64,000 bases of DNA from Reticulitermes speratus (Eukaryota > Arthropoda > Insecta > Blattodea > Rhinotermitidae): positions 4,276,501 through 4,340,500 of the forward strand of contig JAJKFL010000007.1 of assembly GCA_021186555.1 (NCBI GenBank). The letters run 5' to 3'. The notes under the pieces were generated by a model. It did no database searches. It saw nothing but the letters and a program-made list of their open reading frames with translations, and was not told where the DNA came from. The translations under genes were made by a program, and so were the position numbers. Positions 47,101 through 62,400 of this stretch are shown one piece after another; the stretch's first letter is position 1; each line of letters begins with the position of its first letter.

Positions 47101-50100
47101 ACTCTTTGTAAAAAGAAAATCACAACTTTACAGCCCTGAAAAGGGTTTGTTGCATGATTGGACCATACCCTAGCTTCAGAAATTCACCTCGAGTTGGAAT
47201 CAGCTTCTGCACTTGCAAACTTTAATATAAAAATTCTTATTAGAATGACAGCCAAACAAAAATTCACAGTTATAAAAATGTGTCTACAGCTGAGAAACCC
47301 TTGTGGAATTTGAGAATTATGCCCTAAAGTCTATATCTAACACCAGATTTGCCTTCACAAACTTTGTTGTAAATCTGTGTATACTTACATCTGGGGCAGT
47401 GCTCTGGAACAGACACAATTCCATACATCTTGCCACTACCCCCAAGGGGAACAGTGATGGGCTTGTTTACATGCCCTGAGGGTTTCTGTGCACTTTCTAT
47501 CTTTTGCCTGCAAAACAAGAAGGAAGTCTTGAATGCAAGGAGCTATACCTTCACTGCCCCACATTTCCATTGCATGGCACTTAATTATGCACAGGGATAA
47601 ATATACCTTTACTTCTGTGGTTACTATCTTAACTTCCAGTTGACATAGACCCAGCACATTACTGGGTGGCTCTTTAACTTGATACGGTATTAGTGAAAAG
47701 TGGGATTCCTTTTCCTGGTTAATCCTCATGATCTTGTGTTCCAGGACCATTCTTGTAACAGGCAATGAAAATTCCCAGCCAGTACTGATCATATAACATT
47801 AAAATTATTTCAAAGCATGATGACCAATCGGCACCAGGATAGTGCAGTCAGTAGAGTAATAGGTTACAGGCAGAACAACTGAGGAATCATGGTTTAACTC
47901 CTGGCAGGGCCGAGATTTATCTTCTCCAAAGCATTTAGACTGGCTCTGGGGCCCATTCAGCTTCCTACTCACTGGGTTCCAGGAGCTCTTTCCCCAAACA
48001 GCTGAGGAGTAAATCTCACCACCCACGTCCATCCAGTACCACAATTCAGAATGATTGGAGCTATACATCTAACTCCACCTCACACCTTCATGGTGTGCAT
48101 AGGGACAACTTTACCTTTACTGATAGCTCAATAAAGAAATTTAAGTTGGGTGTAACTGTAAGTCACAATGGGGTAAGAATTAATAATGGAGGCAGAACCC
48201 TTGTCAAAACTGGAGAATCTGGTCAGTACATTCAATAATTAGAGCAGTGAGAGTTCAGACTCCTGTGGCAATGAAAAAAAAACATTGCAATTTTCTGGGC
48301 TGTGGTGCCATGTGGTTTGGTAGATGGGTGCCAACATTTCAGCAAAATCTGCCGCCTTCATCTTCAAGAGACCCCGAAGTGTTGGTACTTATCTACTGCA
48401 CTACATAGCCTCACATTCCCAACGACCAAATGTTAACTATGCTGCTGTTCCAGGGTGTGTAAGTTGTCATAATGGGATATATTAGCTGCAATCAAAGTTT
48501 TTTTTTGTGGTGAAATAGCCAAACTCGGGCATAGGCCATGTCATTGTTGAGGTTTCTAGATCATGCACAGTTAGACACACACACCGGATAGGACTTCTCT
48601 GAACAAGTGATCAGCTCATCAGCTCACAACAAACACAAGAGACGAACATTCATGCCCTCAGCAGGATTCAAACATGCGATCCCAGCAATCAAGCGGCCAT
48701 AGACCTTTGCTTTAGACTACTTGCACACTGATGTTGGCACAATTAAATTTTACAGTACAAAACTGTGTGAGACACAGGATATTGTTATACGTTACTGTTA
48801 ATGTACAAGCACTTACGTGTCCCAGTCTGTCCAGTAGTAATTGTGAGGGGAGATTGCAAGTCCAAATGGGTAACTGCAGTTTGAAACAACTGTCCTCCTG
48901 ACTGCTGTGCTGATTCCCACACATTCTGCAACATCAGTGCAAGAAAACTAATGACTTACTCTTGGCTGATAACTGTTGTGCTAATTCACACACACACATT
49001 GTAACACGTGCACTAAAAAACTGATTACTTATATTTGGCTGATAAAGATTCTAAAACCCAGTCACAATAAAAGCAAATGACCACAATGTGTTGATATTTT
49101 CAAGACATCTTGAAAGCATTGTCATTTAAATACATTTGTGTGTGTCCCAAATTGCATTTTTTAGTTATGCGTACAATCTAAAATATTGCTCAAGAGAAGA
49201 AAACACAAGTTACATCAAAATTTCCCAACATGACACCCATTACACCAGTGTTACCATTTATAAATTTCAGTTTATGTGATTTGAGAGTTCTGTATTTCTC
49301 TTTACAGTAACTACTGGTGTGGAACAGTCATTCTGGAAAAGATGGTAGTCAGTTGGCTAGGAACAAAGTTTCCTACCCTTCATACAAACTGAAGTTTAAT
49401 TGCTGTGTTCACAATTGCCCACTAGCAGACCCCTCCAGAGACAGATGAATCAAGTCCACTCCTTCACACCCTATTTCTTTAAGATCCACTTTCATATTAT
49501 CCTCATGTTTACATCTAGATCTCCCTAGTAGTTTCCTACCTTCACATTGCCTGGTGTTGTCTTGTTAGCAGTGGTTAATAGAAACAGACTGGACGCAGCA
49601 CAATCTTGAAATGCAGACTTGGACAATTCCTTCCTCTTATGCTCCTTTCATTCATTTATTTTTATGTTCTTTTTGTCACCTCTTCTCCATGCCTTTCTTA
49701 CTCTTACAGTTCTTTTTTCCTCACTCAGAAAACAACCCTTTTCAGTGCCACCAGTTCCCACTGCTCATGGCTCTGATCCCAGTCCCACCTTTCCTGTATC
49801 ATGTTCCATTTTTTGCCTGCTTGGCTCACTCTTATACCCTGAATGTGGAGGTAGCAGCTGTTACCTATCTACTGAAATATACAATGTCACACTCCAGAAG
49901 ATAAGAACATTAATATTAACTGCCATGAGAACCTGAGATTTCATAAGAAAGTACCTAGTCAGTTGCACAAAAGAAATGCATGTGCTGGTAACCTGAAAGG
50001 AATAATTATATACTCTCTTACTAAGGGAAGTCACAGCTCACTATTGAGGACATTACAGCTCGGGCTTCAGATGTACGTGCACTTTTGTTTCAAGTAATGC

Positions 50101-53100
50101 AAATGCTTACCAATAGATTTAGTGCCAGCATCAGCCCAACAGAGTTCATCATTTTCGAAATCAATGCTCAGTGAATTGGGCAGCTTCACTGCCGCTCCCT
50201 TCAGGAAGACAGATCGACCAGTGCCATCTGAGTTTGCCCACTCTAACTTCGGTGATTCGCGATTCCAGTCCGACCAGAACACTTTCCTGCATCATTTAAA
50301 CAAATAATTTAAATGTAACTGATTGTGACAATTTAAGTAAGTTTTATTGGAAGGTAATGTGATTTGGTATACACATCGCATACAGTCCGATAATTAAAAA
50401 ACAAATCACATGGCATGATTATGCTATAGTAAGTGTGGTCACCTACAAAGTATGCCACTTTGTGTGTTACCTACATATTGCAATGTCTTCACTATGCCTG
50501 GAAATGAAACTGAAAACTTTTTCCAAGCATTTTCAAAATCTGAATGTTCTTGTGTTTTCTGAAATGAGACCTTTTCAAGGAGGCTTTCCGTTTTGAGACC
50601 ACAAAATAACACACATTGACAAATAAAGTGACCAGAGTGGATGTTCCAACATTCATATTAGTTTACCAAAAATTTCTTTCCAAAAAATGTTGTGTGAAGA
50701 ATTAATTAATGTGATGAAAAATCGACTTGTCTGGCCAGATATCTTGTATTTTTTAAAACAAATAAGCTGCCTTTAGCATTACAATACTTGTAGACAAAAT
50801 GCTTGGTTGACTGCTTATTTTGCAGATAAATTTGCAATGGATCATTCCTTTCATATCATTGCCTTTTATACTGTAGACACATGGGGCTTTTTCATTGATG
50901 GTTTTGGTATCATACTGAAAGGCCAAGTGTGATTATTGTCATGATGCAAGTATTTGCTGAAAATGTCATTTCTTCCAATAATCTTGCTGAAAAGTCTGAT
51001 AACATTTATTTATTTTTTTGATCTTAAAAGCAAATAAAACACCACATCAATAAAACACATCAATTATAAAACAAAATGAATCACAACAAACCTATCATGA
51101 CAAAAATAACAGCACAACATCAGTCTGCCCATTTAATTGTCAGACCTCATGTATAGTAAAGGTAAAGCAACCCCATTACAGGCCTAGACAAGCCCTGAGG
51201 GGTCCAGGAGGTTGAGGCTCCCAGATTTGTAGACAATCGGCACATGAAGGTGGTAAGGTTGTCAGCCCTACGCACCAGCCGCCTTTACCCCCCAGGAAAT
51301 ATTCCTGGTACTCATTTCTGTTAGAGGCTGAGTCGACCCCAGGGCCATAGTGCGACCGAAACGATTATGTCAAGAAATTAATTCCAATGACACCATCGGG
51401 AATCGAACCCGCGACGTTCCGGTTTGTAGCGTAGCACCTCAACCAACTACGCCACCGCGCGTCCCTCATGTATAGTACTTAAACATTATGTTGTGTAAAT
51501 GGTGATGGCAGATAACATTGCAAAGGTAAATAAATTGATGAGGAAGAGCTTTGGGAAGACTGAAATAGATAAGCGGGATAAGCTTGGTTGCTAGAGGACC
51601 TACACAAGAGTGAAAAGCTGTAGGAAGAACATTTATTTATAATCTTACCCTTTTGCTGGGTGGACTGCCACTCCACGAGGATTTACCAGTCCTTCAGAAA
51701 TAATGACCTTCCTCCTTCTGTTATCCAGATTTGCTACTTCAAGAGTATCCTTTGTTGAATCAGTCCAATATATATTTCTTGACACCCAGTCTATGCTGAT
51801 TCCCTCAGGTGAACCAATATCTGTCAACATGTATGCATTTCAAGTACTTTCCTGACAATAAATGATTACTTGAGGACAGAAACAGCCTTCAGATATATAA
51901 TATAAATACAGTAGAACCTGCATAAGAAGTTTTCCCCTGTAAGAAGTCTGATTTTTCAAGTCCCAAAATAAAATCCATAATGTGTACATTAATTTTTCCC
52001 AGATATAAAGCTTCCCGCTTATTAAGTTTTCCCACTAAGAAGTCAAATCTCATGACACCAAGATTACGATTTTTTATGAAATTTTACCCATTCAATAAGT
52101 TTTTAAAGATACGTATAAAAAAATTTCATTTTCAAAGTTTCATTTCCTACAAATATGAGAAATCTTAAGTTGCTGTTGATTCATCGATCACTTGCTATCT
52201 GACTATCGATATGTGCGATATATACTATGTTGTGCCTTGTTCAGTGCAAACTATTGAACAAATATGTGAGGGGGACAAAAATGTGTCAGAGAGTGAAGAA
52301 GAGGAGGAAGATAGTGTAGTGCCATCTTACAATGAGGCTCTAAATATGCTAGCCACATTTTGAGCATTTATTGACAATGTTCCCAAAACTATTCTTAAAA
52401 GCATTAGAGAAGTAGAATCGTTTTCTATGGCACTAAGAAGAAACTTCACAAAACAATCCACTCTGGATTCCTTTTTTCTGAAAGAACTGTTTAATGTACT
52501 AGATACTATCCTATTGCTTTTAACAAGCTTTCCCTCTTAATAAGTCTTCCCGCTTAAGAAGTCCCTAATCCTCTGATCCCTTGAAAGACTTCTTAACAGC
52601 GCTTTACTGTATAAAATTCTTTTACAATGTAGTGGAAATAATGAAACCTGTGGAACTCCTAGAAACCTCACGTGGAACACAGGCAATAACTGTCTGACAG
52701 TCAAGGAGGAGGTAACATGATTTCGTGAAAGAATATTACAGCAGGACCTGATTAATCAGCAAGTCCAAATATAAAATTAATATTGTTCAAACATACTATA
52801 ATTCCACATTTTACCTTCCTGTTTCGCTAAAAATTGTTTATATTCTTGAAAAAGCCCTTGGACTCTCAGCTGCATCACAGCTGGGTTGAAGTCCATTCAG
52901 AGACCTGATATGCCTCCATCATCATGGTGGACATGGTAAGGATCCTCCAGTTTGTTATATATAAAAGTACAGTAGATATTGTGCACCCCAGTCCACCCAT
53001 CCATGCTTCTTCCACGTTGGTCAGCTGGCAATCCATCTTTCTTCCACTCTGATCCACAGTAGCTGAACCTGGATTGTGGTACTTTATTTTATGCCAATGT

Positions 53101-56100
53101 CCAATGATTAGAGTGATGGTGAGTGGTCACCCATCTTTCTATTGGCCCCTAATTACGTTATTTAATCTTGGAGTTCAGTGCTCCTCTGTTGACATTCTTC
53201 CTACTCGTTCTGCCTGGTCCATCTAGGCGTGTCCATAATTTTTCTTGAGCTTTTGTAGAAATATGATTGTTGGATTCCTTGCATGACATACTCCGAACCC
53301 TTCTTCTCTGCTGAAATTGTTTCTTTGTATCTTAAATTTGATTTATGTGAGATCTGTGCTCTTCTGGGATATTATGCAGTGCTGAGTGGTAATTCTGTAA
53401 CGACGTTTCAGGACAACATATCGGTCCCATCTTCAAGGGTCAAGAAGTCCGAGAAGAAAGCTTTCTTCTCGGACTTCTCTTCCCAGAAGAGAGCAGATTT
53501 CATCTACAGTGCGGCAGAAGCCTGAAATCACACATCGATATGTATGACTTCATAATAGAATAAGGAAGCCCCTAGGTTCCCCAAGTTCATTATTAAATAA
53601 TCAGGAACTGTATAAGGAGCACTGCTTCCACATGCTGCACAAGGGCCATACCAAAACTTGTGAGCAATACTACACTACACACATTATAGCAACACAGCGT
53701 AGACTAGGAATGACATGACAGGTAGTGTCATCACTTTTGTTCAACTTGAAATACAAGCCCAGGGTTATGTGCACCATAAACTACTACAAAGAAAGATTGG
53801 CTGTCAATGAGTTTCATTTTCCCAGCATGCTGCGACTGAACATCTCATACAGGAGAATAATTTGGCTGCAGATATTGTCAGTTGACTTTGTCTTGTGTCT
53901 GGAGATACCTGCATGTGTACTGGCAGTGTGTGGCACTGGGCGAAATGCTCCAAAGATGGCAACATAGACGTCGTTAATTAGCCTTACAGCAGTCAACCAA
54001 GAACTGGCAGCATGGAATTCAACAAACAGAATGTTGATGTTCTTACAAAATATGACTGAACTGTCATGATTAGAGAAACTGCAGCACAACTTGCAATTGG
54101 ACAATTTCCATGCAGAAGATGATATTGGCTTTAGGATACCAGAAAGTTTGTTGCTGTTGAGCTTCCTGCTTGCTAAACACAAAAGTGAATATACCAATGT
54201 GACTTCAGTCATTCTTGAAAGATATGCTACTGCAGGTAATGATTTCATACTGGACATGACCAATAACAAAAGCTGATTCCACCATTTAAACTCCAAAACC
54301 AAGCAGTACAGCATGAAATGGCATCACATCAAGTCTCCAAAGAAGACAAAGGCCAGAACAATGGCCTAAGCTCGCAAAGTTATGGGAACTGTCTTCTTGA
54401 ATAATGAGGGATGCATACTGGTTGATTTTCTGCCTACAGGAGAAACCAGCAATGCCACTTGCTATGTTCACACACTCCAGAAACTGACGTGCACTTTGTG
54501 ACAACAGCCTGATGAAGAAAAACATTATCTTTCAACATAACAACGCTTGACCTCATGCCATGTGTCTGTCATTAGAGAAAACTGAAAAGTACAGCTGGGA
54601 AATTCCAGCCCATCCTCAATGCAGTCCAGACTTAGCCCCTCAGAATGCAACCAGTTTGGGATCTTGCAAGATCACCTAAGGTGCTGGCACCACAAGAAAA
54701 AATGACAGTCCAAGAAGCTGTACTTATGTCACTGCAGAATTCTGAAATGAACATCAATCACATAATCAAGTGTGTACAGTACTGGCAGAAATGTGAGGCC
54801 CATAAGAGAAATTTTGTTGAAAAGTGACATATCATTTCCTGTTACTGATGATAGCATCTGTTTTTGTGCCTGTAGCTTTGTTCTAATGTAATACAAACAT
54901 GGTCATTACTTTCAGCAAGGCCCTTGTGCAATATAATGAAGCAAGAAGAGATCAGTTAACTCTCCAGCAGATGTCATTATAACATGGAAACAAAAAGTAA
55001 TGACAATTTACACAGAAATGTTGAAGCATTAATACCAGAAGAGAGTTAAAAATGTTACAAATGTGGCGTGAACCACTGACCAGCTCTACACTGAAAAGCA
55101 CTAAATCAGAGTTTGCGTCATACCAGAGGTCAGAAAGTCCTGTACATCTGTTCCATCATATTTTGAGCTCTTTATACTCTGGCCAGCAATGTCACTCCAG
55201 TAGACTCGACCTCCTAGACAGTCTATGTCAATTCCTAAAAGTGAAACAAATATATTTATAAATTAAGAATTAATATAAAATTTCTGTACCAAATCCACAC
55301 ACACTTTAATAAATCTAAATGTTGAAAATATCATATTTACCCAAATATAAGACAAGAATCTTTCATAATTCATCATCTGAAAAATTTGGGGTCATGGTAT
55401 AAAAGTTAAACACGTTCTGTATAGGTACCTTCCTGAAAACTGAAGACTGTAAAGGGGTGTCATATCTGGGTAAATATGGTATTAATAGTAATCTTATAAC
55501 ATAACATGACATAACATAACTAGTGCTCCAAATGTCCCATATTATCACCCTGCAGTCAAAATTCATGATGACTTTGGCCCACATTTCTTCCTTAAAGAAA
55601 AAGTAGGCACATGTGGTCAGCATGTCCACCCTTTCAACTAATGAACCAAATTGAGTAACTTTGCAGAATTTGGTATAAATGTGATGCCCCAGTCATAACA
55701 TTTTTCAGTTCCCTACAATTAGTACCAACAACACAGTAAAAGTAAAGCAAGGTAAAGTTGTCCCTATGCATGCCAGGAAGGCACATGAGGGAGTGGAGGT
55801 ATAGCTCCAATCATTCTCAACAGTGGCTTTAGGTGGAGGAGATTGGTCAGATTAATGTCCCAGCGCTTCATTCCCAGTGAGACAGCCCCTAATACCCACT
55901 GACTAGGAGGCTGGATGGGCTCCAGAATCAGTGTAGACATTGGAGAATGAAAAATTCTCATGTTCCTGCCAGGAATCAAACCATGATTCTCAGTTGTGTA
56001 GCCGCGGCCAAGTCATTACACTGACTACACTATGCGAGTACCAAGAATAACATGGTGGATGCAAAATTTGTGTGACGGAAGCAACACTAGTGCTACTTTC

Positions 56101-56391
56101 TACAGGATCCTAAAATCACATATCATGAAAAGCATGCACCTGCTATGCAGTAGATGGTAGTCACTCGAAATTTACTTTAGCTTTCAGTTTGACATTTAAC
56201 TAATCAAGTACTGAAGCAATGAATATTATACTTTGTATCAAGATGGTTTATACGTATTCCTATAGATTATGTACAGTTTCAAGCCAACAATTACAAATAA
56301 AGTGATAGTGGAAAAGTTTTATGCTATACCTGAAAAACTTATCACAGACAGAATCTGTATTTATGTAATACTTTCTTCCCTCCAAAAAAAA

Positions 56392-56430
<39 letters not shown>

Positions 56431-59400
56431 CACTCCTCCTTCTCCTCTTCTCCTCTTCTACTCCCCCTCCAACTAGGGGCATTTACCAAATGCTACCACA
56501 AGTTCATGGGGATCAGGATATGGGAAGAGAATAGGTTTTGAGTGGGTAAAGAAAACTCAAGAAGGAACTTACATACAGTATACAGTGCAGATGCAGGGGA
56601 AAGTGTTGCACCTTGGATCAGTTTTTGGTTTTCAGTCTTCTATGTGAGCAGGACAACATGTGGGAAAGTTTCAAATGTTGCTAAATCCTTTGAATCTGCC
56701 TTTTGTCTTCTTGTACCCTATTAGCTTTGTAGCATTCTTCTTGAAATGAAATGTGTTTCTGATGCTGAATGTATTGAACGCATACACTACATTGTACCTT
56801 GGGCCATAACCAAAAGTACAATATGATATGACCGTGACAGTCTAAGATACAATAAGAGACTTCCCTATTCTTAATTATAAAAGAGAGGAGAGAGAGAGAG
56901 AGAAAAGAAAAAGATGATGATGGGGAAGATGATGATGACAATGATGATATTAACAATAACACAAATTAATGGTTATCGTAGGTTAACAGGCAAATTGATT
57001 ATGTCAAATGAAAGAGCCTATAAACTACACTATTTGCTGTGCCATAAATCATACAAGAAATAAAAACACCAAAACACAAAACTTTGCAATCATCTTCTTG
57101 AAAAAATACTTCATGTACCCAACATTTTAGTGCTGTAAACCGTAAATAACCACATATACCAAACAAAGATTCTAACACATGCTGCTCATGGTAGAAAAAT
57201 CTTAAAGAATGCAGTGCTAGTTTATATATTTGCATACAGATTGCAGAGCAATGGCTAACGACCGAAAATAAAAATAACCCTATGTACAATACTTTCCCCT
57301 AAACAACTAAGTACACATATGTTAGACTGCACTTATCTCATCTGTCTTTAGACAAAGCACTTCACATTAATAGAATATCCTGGAAAAAAGCATCCATTCA
57401 TGTCTAATGAAAGAGCTATAGAAGAAGTTACATCATACCTATTGCCATTTGAAAATACTGAATTGCAATTGGTTGACCAGGATTGCTTGATGTTGGGTTG
57501 TATGCTATTCGCAGCGTTGCCATGCCTTGATTCAAAAGTAGAAAATTTCCTTCATATTTTGGTATTGCTGAAAGCAAGCAAGCATAATTCTTTGGAATAG
57601 TATTACTTCATGTGCGTAATCATACTTGCGTACCAAAAACAGAGCAAACCAGAATTATAGGACAGTTTGCAGAAGAAATACAGGTATATCTTATTGAAAT
57701 TCTCATTGGTCAACTAATATGGAGATACAGCAGGCCACACAGGACTACTACTGGAAGCTGATGATACTTACTGCTTACAGATGTCATGACTTTATTTTAT
57801 TAAGCACATTAATTTTAATTTTAGTGACATTTTGCAAACTTTAGTGATTTAAATGGCATCTTTTAGGAATGGGTCGAGACCAAGTCTCTTGGTACTGCAG
57901 CCTAAAGTGGGACTATTGTACTCATCCCTAATGGTAGGTAAGCATAGATAACGGCTCGAAGGATGATGGCAGAAAATCAGAGTTCTAGGACACACACCTG
58001 TCCTAGTGCCACTCTAACCAAACAAATCCCACATGGAATACCCTGGAACTAAACCCTGTCCTCCACAGTGTGAAATGGGCAACTAACCGCCTGAGCTATG
58101 ACATGGCCATTTTTTTTCCAGTGGCACAACAGCCCTTAGTGGGCCAGGGCCTCCTCATTATTCACGCTTCATGATCACACTCAGTAGGACTCCTCTGGAC
58201 GAGTGATCAGCCCGACGCAGAGACCTCTACCTGACAACACACAACACTTACAAGAGACAGACATCCATGCCTCGGCGGGATTCGAACCCACAATCCCAGC
58301 AAGCGAACAGCAACAGACCCACACCTTAGACAGCGCAGCCACTGGGATCAGCTGACAGGGCCATACCCTAATTTAATGTGTGCCTAAATGCACCCCAGTT
58401 TTGAGAAGACAATTGTTCTTGTCTGCAATATCTGCTGTTTTCACAAAGATGTTAAAGTACAAGGTTTCTACAAGTGACATCACTCTACAATGACACTGGT
58501 AACCGAAAAAGCAATTCATCAGTACTAATTTTGCGTGCTCACTCTCAACTATCATGCAGAATGTCTTCATTACTGTAAGATGAATGCCAAACAGCTTCTA
58601 ATTCCAAGACTTGGGGTTAAATACCAGGGTATTTTCTTGTCAGATATGTGATGCACAAAGTGGGATGAAGCAGATTTTTCTTCAGTTCTTCAGTTTTCTT
58701 CAGTTCCCCCTGACAGTCATATGTCCACCAGTGCTTCATCTATATCGTATCACAGGCATTACCAGCCACCACATTATTGCAGCCTTGATCCAGAATTTCT
58801 GCATTACCTGATGCAGCTTAGAGTAAAGAAGGGTAGTTTATGTGAAAAACTTGAAGATAATTAGTACATGTGGCCATGTATATAGATATAGAACGTACAA
58901 AATTGGGTTATTCAAACAAATTCGTTTTTAAGCTTACACTGTTTCCATGGCATCTCACAATGCACTTTGGTAGACAGGTACCAATGTTCCAGTAGAACCT
59001 GCTGTCTCTGCCTCACTAATCTACCAAACTGCATGGTGTCACATCCCAGCAGATTGTGACTTCATAGTGACCACAATTAGAACATAAAATCTCCCATGCA
59101 CAGTTGTCTCAAGTCAAGATCATAAAAGCTGTAATTCAGTAGCAATAGATGTTTGTCAGCAATGGAAGATAAAATATTGTTCAGAACTGTAAAACACATT
59201 TGTTAATTGATTTATATTTTAAACAATTTTAGTGAATTTAATTGACAATATTTTATTTTAACTCCACACACACGCACATCTTTGACAGAATTGGCTGTAC
59301 TTGTATGCCTTCCTGATGACGACTTTTTACAGGTCGAAACATGTAGGAGGGACATAAGTAACAAATAATTATTTATTACTGATTGTGCAATTTATTGATT

Positions 59401-62400
59401 CAAATACTGCATAATGGGGACTTACCTTTACACACAATTCCGTTTCCAGTAAAACCTTCATTACACTGACATTCATAATGACCTGCAGTTGTGAGAACAC
59501 AACTGGCATCAACCCCACACAAATTAGGATCTTGCTGACAGGAGAAATCTGGTGTGCATTGCAGTCCATTTCCATCATAGCCCTGCAGATTACAATAAGT
59601 TAAATATTACAGCCTCATATATATAAAAATGTAAATTTCTTTTTCCTACTGTGGACCTAATAGAGAAAACCTTAAGTATGCAATAACTACCCAAGCAGAC
59701 AATAAAATTCATAGTACCTGCCATGAGAACTGCAAATCTCACACATGAAGTGTGACTGTTATAGGTTGCAAATAAGTGTCATTTGCAGAGACTCTAATGG
59801 CCCTCATTCCTGCAGACCTAACTGTGTCAGAACGTCACATGTTTGATCATTTGAAGATTGGAGTGTAAGGGTCATGGCGCAAACTCTGCTGTATGAGACT
59901 GGTTCAATGGGAAAGAAAGAGACTTTCACATGTCCTGTGACAATCAGTCACCATGCTGTGCTTGTTCACTACCATCCATCTTTCTTCACTTCGTTGCCCG
60001 CATTAACACAGAGCATATTAAATAAACAGAATGAAACAGTAAGTAAGACAATGACGATGATGATTATGATGAAGATGATGATGGTGGTGGTGGTGGTGAT
60101 GATAGTGGACAAGGTGGAGAAGAAGGAGGAGGAAGAAAAGGAGGAGCAAAAGAAGAAGAGTCACAAACATGGCAGCTGCAGTGTCATGACAGAACATCTC
60201 AGGCCACGTTCCTACAAAACCCACAGACCATATCAAATTATATTCTAATGTGTTGTGCAGTGCCATCTCTTACCTTCTTACACCTGCACCGATAGCCTGC
60301 TGCACCTTGATCGTACACACAGTCGGCAGCAATGTGGCAGCTGTTGATAACATTACAACCAATAGGATCTGCAATACAAGTCTTCCCGTCGCCCGAGAAA
60401 CCAGCACTGCACCTACAGTGATACTCTTCAGTTGCAGGGTCAAGTAAGCACTGAGCATTGGCATCGCAGTCATTAAGAATATTGCAGTCTGAGCCTGTAC
60501 ACAATCAGGATGAATTACTTAAAGCAGTACAACATTAGTATGTTATTCTGGAATTGTAATTCTTTCCGGTGCTTAGTTGGGTAGGTTTTACGTGAGTTGT
60601 AGAGACAGGATAAGATGAGAAGCACTGGCACATTAAATGAGAAATTAAAACTACAAAAAGAAAGTCAGTTTCTTTTGGCTGCCCGAATCTTCTCACACAT
60701 ACTCACAGCAAAATGCTGAAATTGTAGCCTAACACATCAGCCGCTTCTAAGATACTGACATAACCACCTAACATCACGGTCCAGTGCACAGTACTCCTGC
60801 TTCTTGTTTAAGAAACCTCAGGTTCAAATCTCAGCCAGAAACTGAATAGTCTGACAGATGTCACCACCCCCACACCCAAAAAAAAAAAAAAAAATCTAGG
60901 TGTCCAGCTTAAAGCAGAACCCGCTCACAGCAGCACTGCTGCATAGCGACTGATGACACCATCCGCCCTGCAGTGATCACACCCATACTGAAAACCCCTC
61001 TCTGTAGTACCTCACCTTAGAATATGACTGCCATCTTCCACATTTTCTCTAATTCATTGTTCAATAAACAGCCTATTGTGCAATACCTTATGGTAGGAAC
61101 CACTGACACCAAATAAACCAAAAATCAATAAATCAATAAACTGTCACTTCCATAAAGAAATTTCTCAAAAATAAAATTAACTAAGTGACTTTCACATTGG
61201 TGCATAAATCATAAAGGTTTGCATTCACTGGCCATTATAATAAATTAGTTACAAATATTCATGCCACAAATGTAACAAACGATGCCTCAACATGGAATCA
61301 TCCACTGAAGCCCTGAATACGCATGTCAGATTTAATATTTTGTATTCACTGTAAGCTGTACCTTTAGGGTAGCTGGAAATGAAAGCAGTGTGTTACACTG
61401 AATTACTGGTAACTATTTTACAGGACTATATGGTGCCATAACCAAGACCAACACAACATAAAATGTCCGAAATTCCACGGAAGTTCAGCATAGGTTACCT
61501 ACGTTAATGTGTAAGTTTTCTTAGTGTTTGTAACCTTCCAATACAAATATTAAGTTTGCTTAGCTTTGAAGAGTTGTAAGGGAACAGACTCAAAGTCTAG
61601 TGTTCACTGCCTATTTTACATACACTGACGAAAATCTATAATATAATACTGTTTTGGAAAAACATACAAATATTTACTTACAGACCTTTCAATGTGACAC
61701 AAACGGGACCTTCTCTACTGAACCCTGGGTTACAGACACATTCATAATGTTCATGAATGTTGCTCCAAACACAACGTGCATTGCTGCCACAATCCTCAGG
61801 GGAAGAACATTCACCTATACAAACCAGAAGAAAACAGTACAAACCTGCTCCAATTGAATGGCACAGCAGTAATTAATTGAAAAAAACATTTGTATTCTAT
61901 TGAAATATAAAACAGAAATTTAGATTGGTTGATGCAAAACTTTAGCAAGGTACATTGACACAAATTTAATCCATATTCATACACAAATAAAGCATTGACA
62001 TCATGAATCCACCAATATTAAATAAAATAACCATAAGATCGTGACAACTTATGCTCAAAAAACAAATATCTAAAGGTTATGTTGGAAGAAAAATAATTTC
62101 GAGAACCAAGATATATTTAACAGATAAAACTAACATATTAAGTGGTCCTTTATGAACATGGCCTGGAACACTGTCAGGTTGCAGATGAAGAATATAGCTT
62201 CCAGATATGGAAGATAAAGCAAAAGTAATAAATATGCACACATAGGAGGCTGACAGTGTTGGTCCTCCAGCTTTTGGGTTAGACTGTGGTCTAAACATTC
62301 CCTGCCGCAAAACACCAGCAAGTTACAAAATGATACAGAGGACTTCAAACTTAAAAATAAAAGAAATTTCTTGCCTAGATAACCAACTACTAGCTTTTCT

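Noticed and set aside
51389-51460. Functional tRNA gene suggested by good A and B boxes
   Set aside because: The sequence continues into a SINE body, is flanked by a 14-bp target duplication, and no complete cloverleaf acceptor stem could be drawn.
53814-54314. 166-codon open frame on the minus strand
   Set aside because: It is antisense to the mariner relic, whose plus-strand blocks are recognisable across frames.
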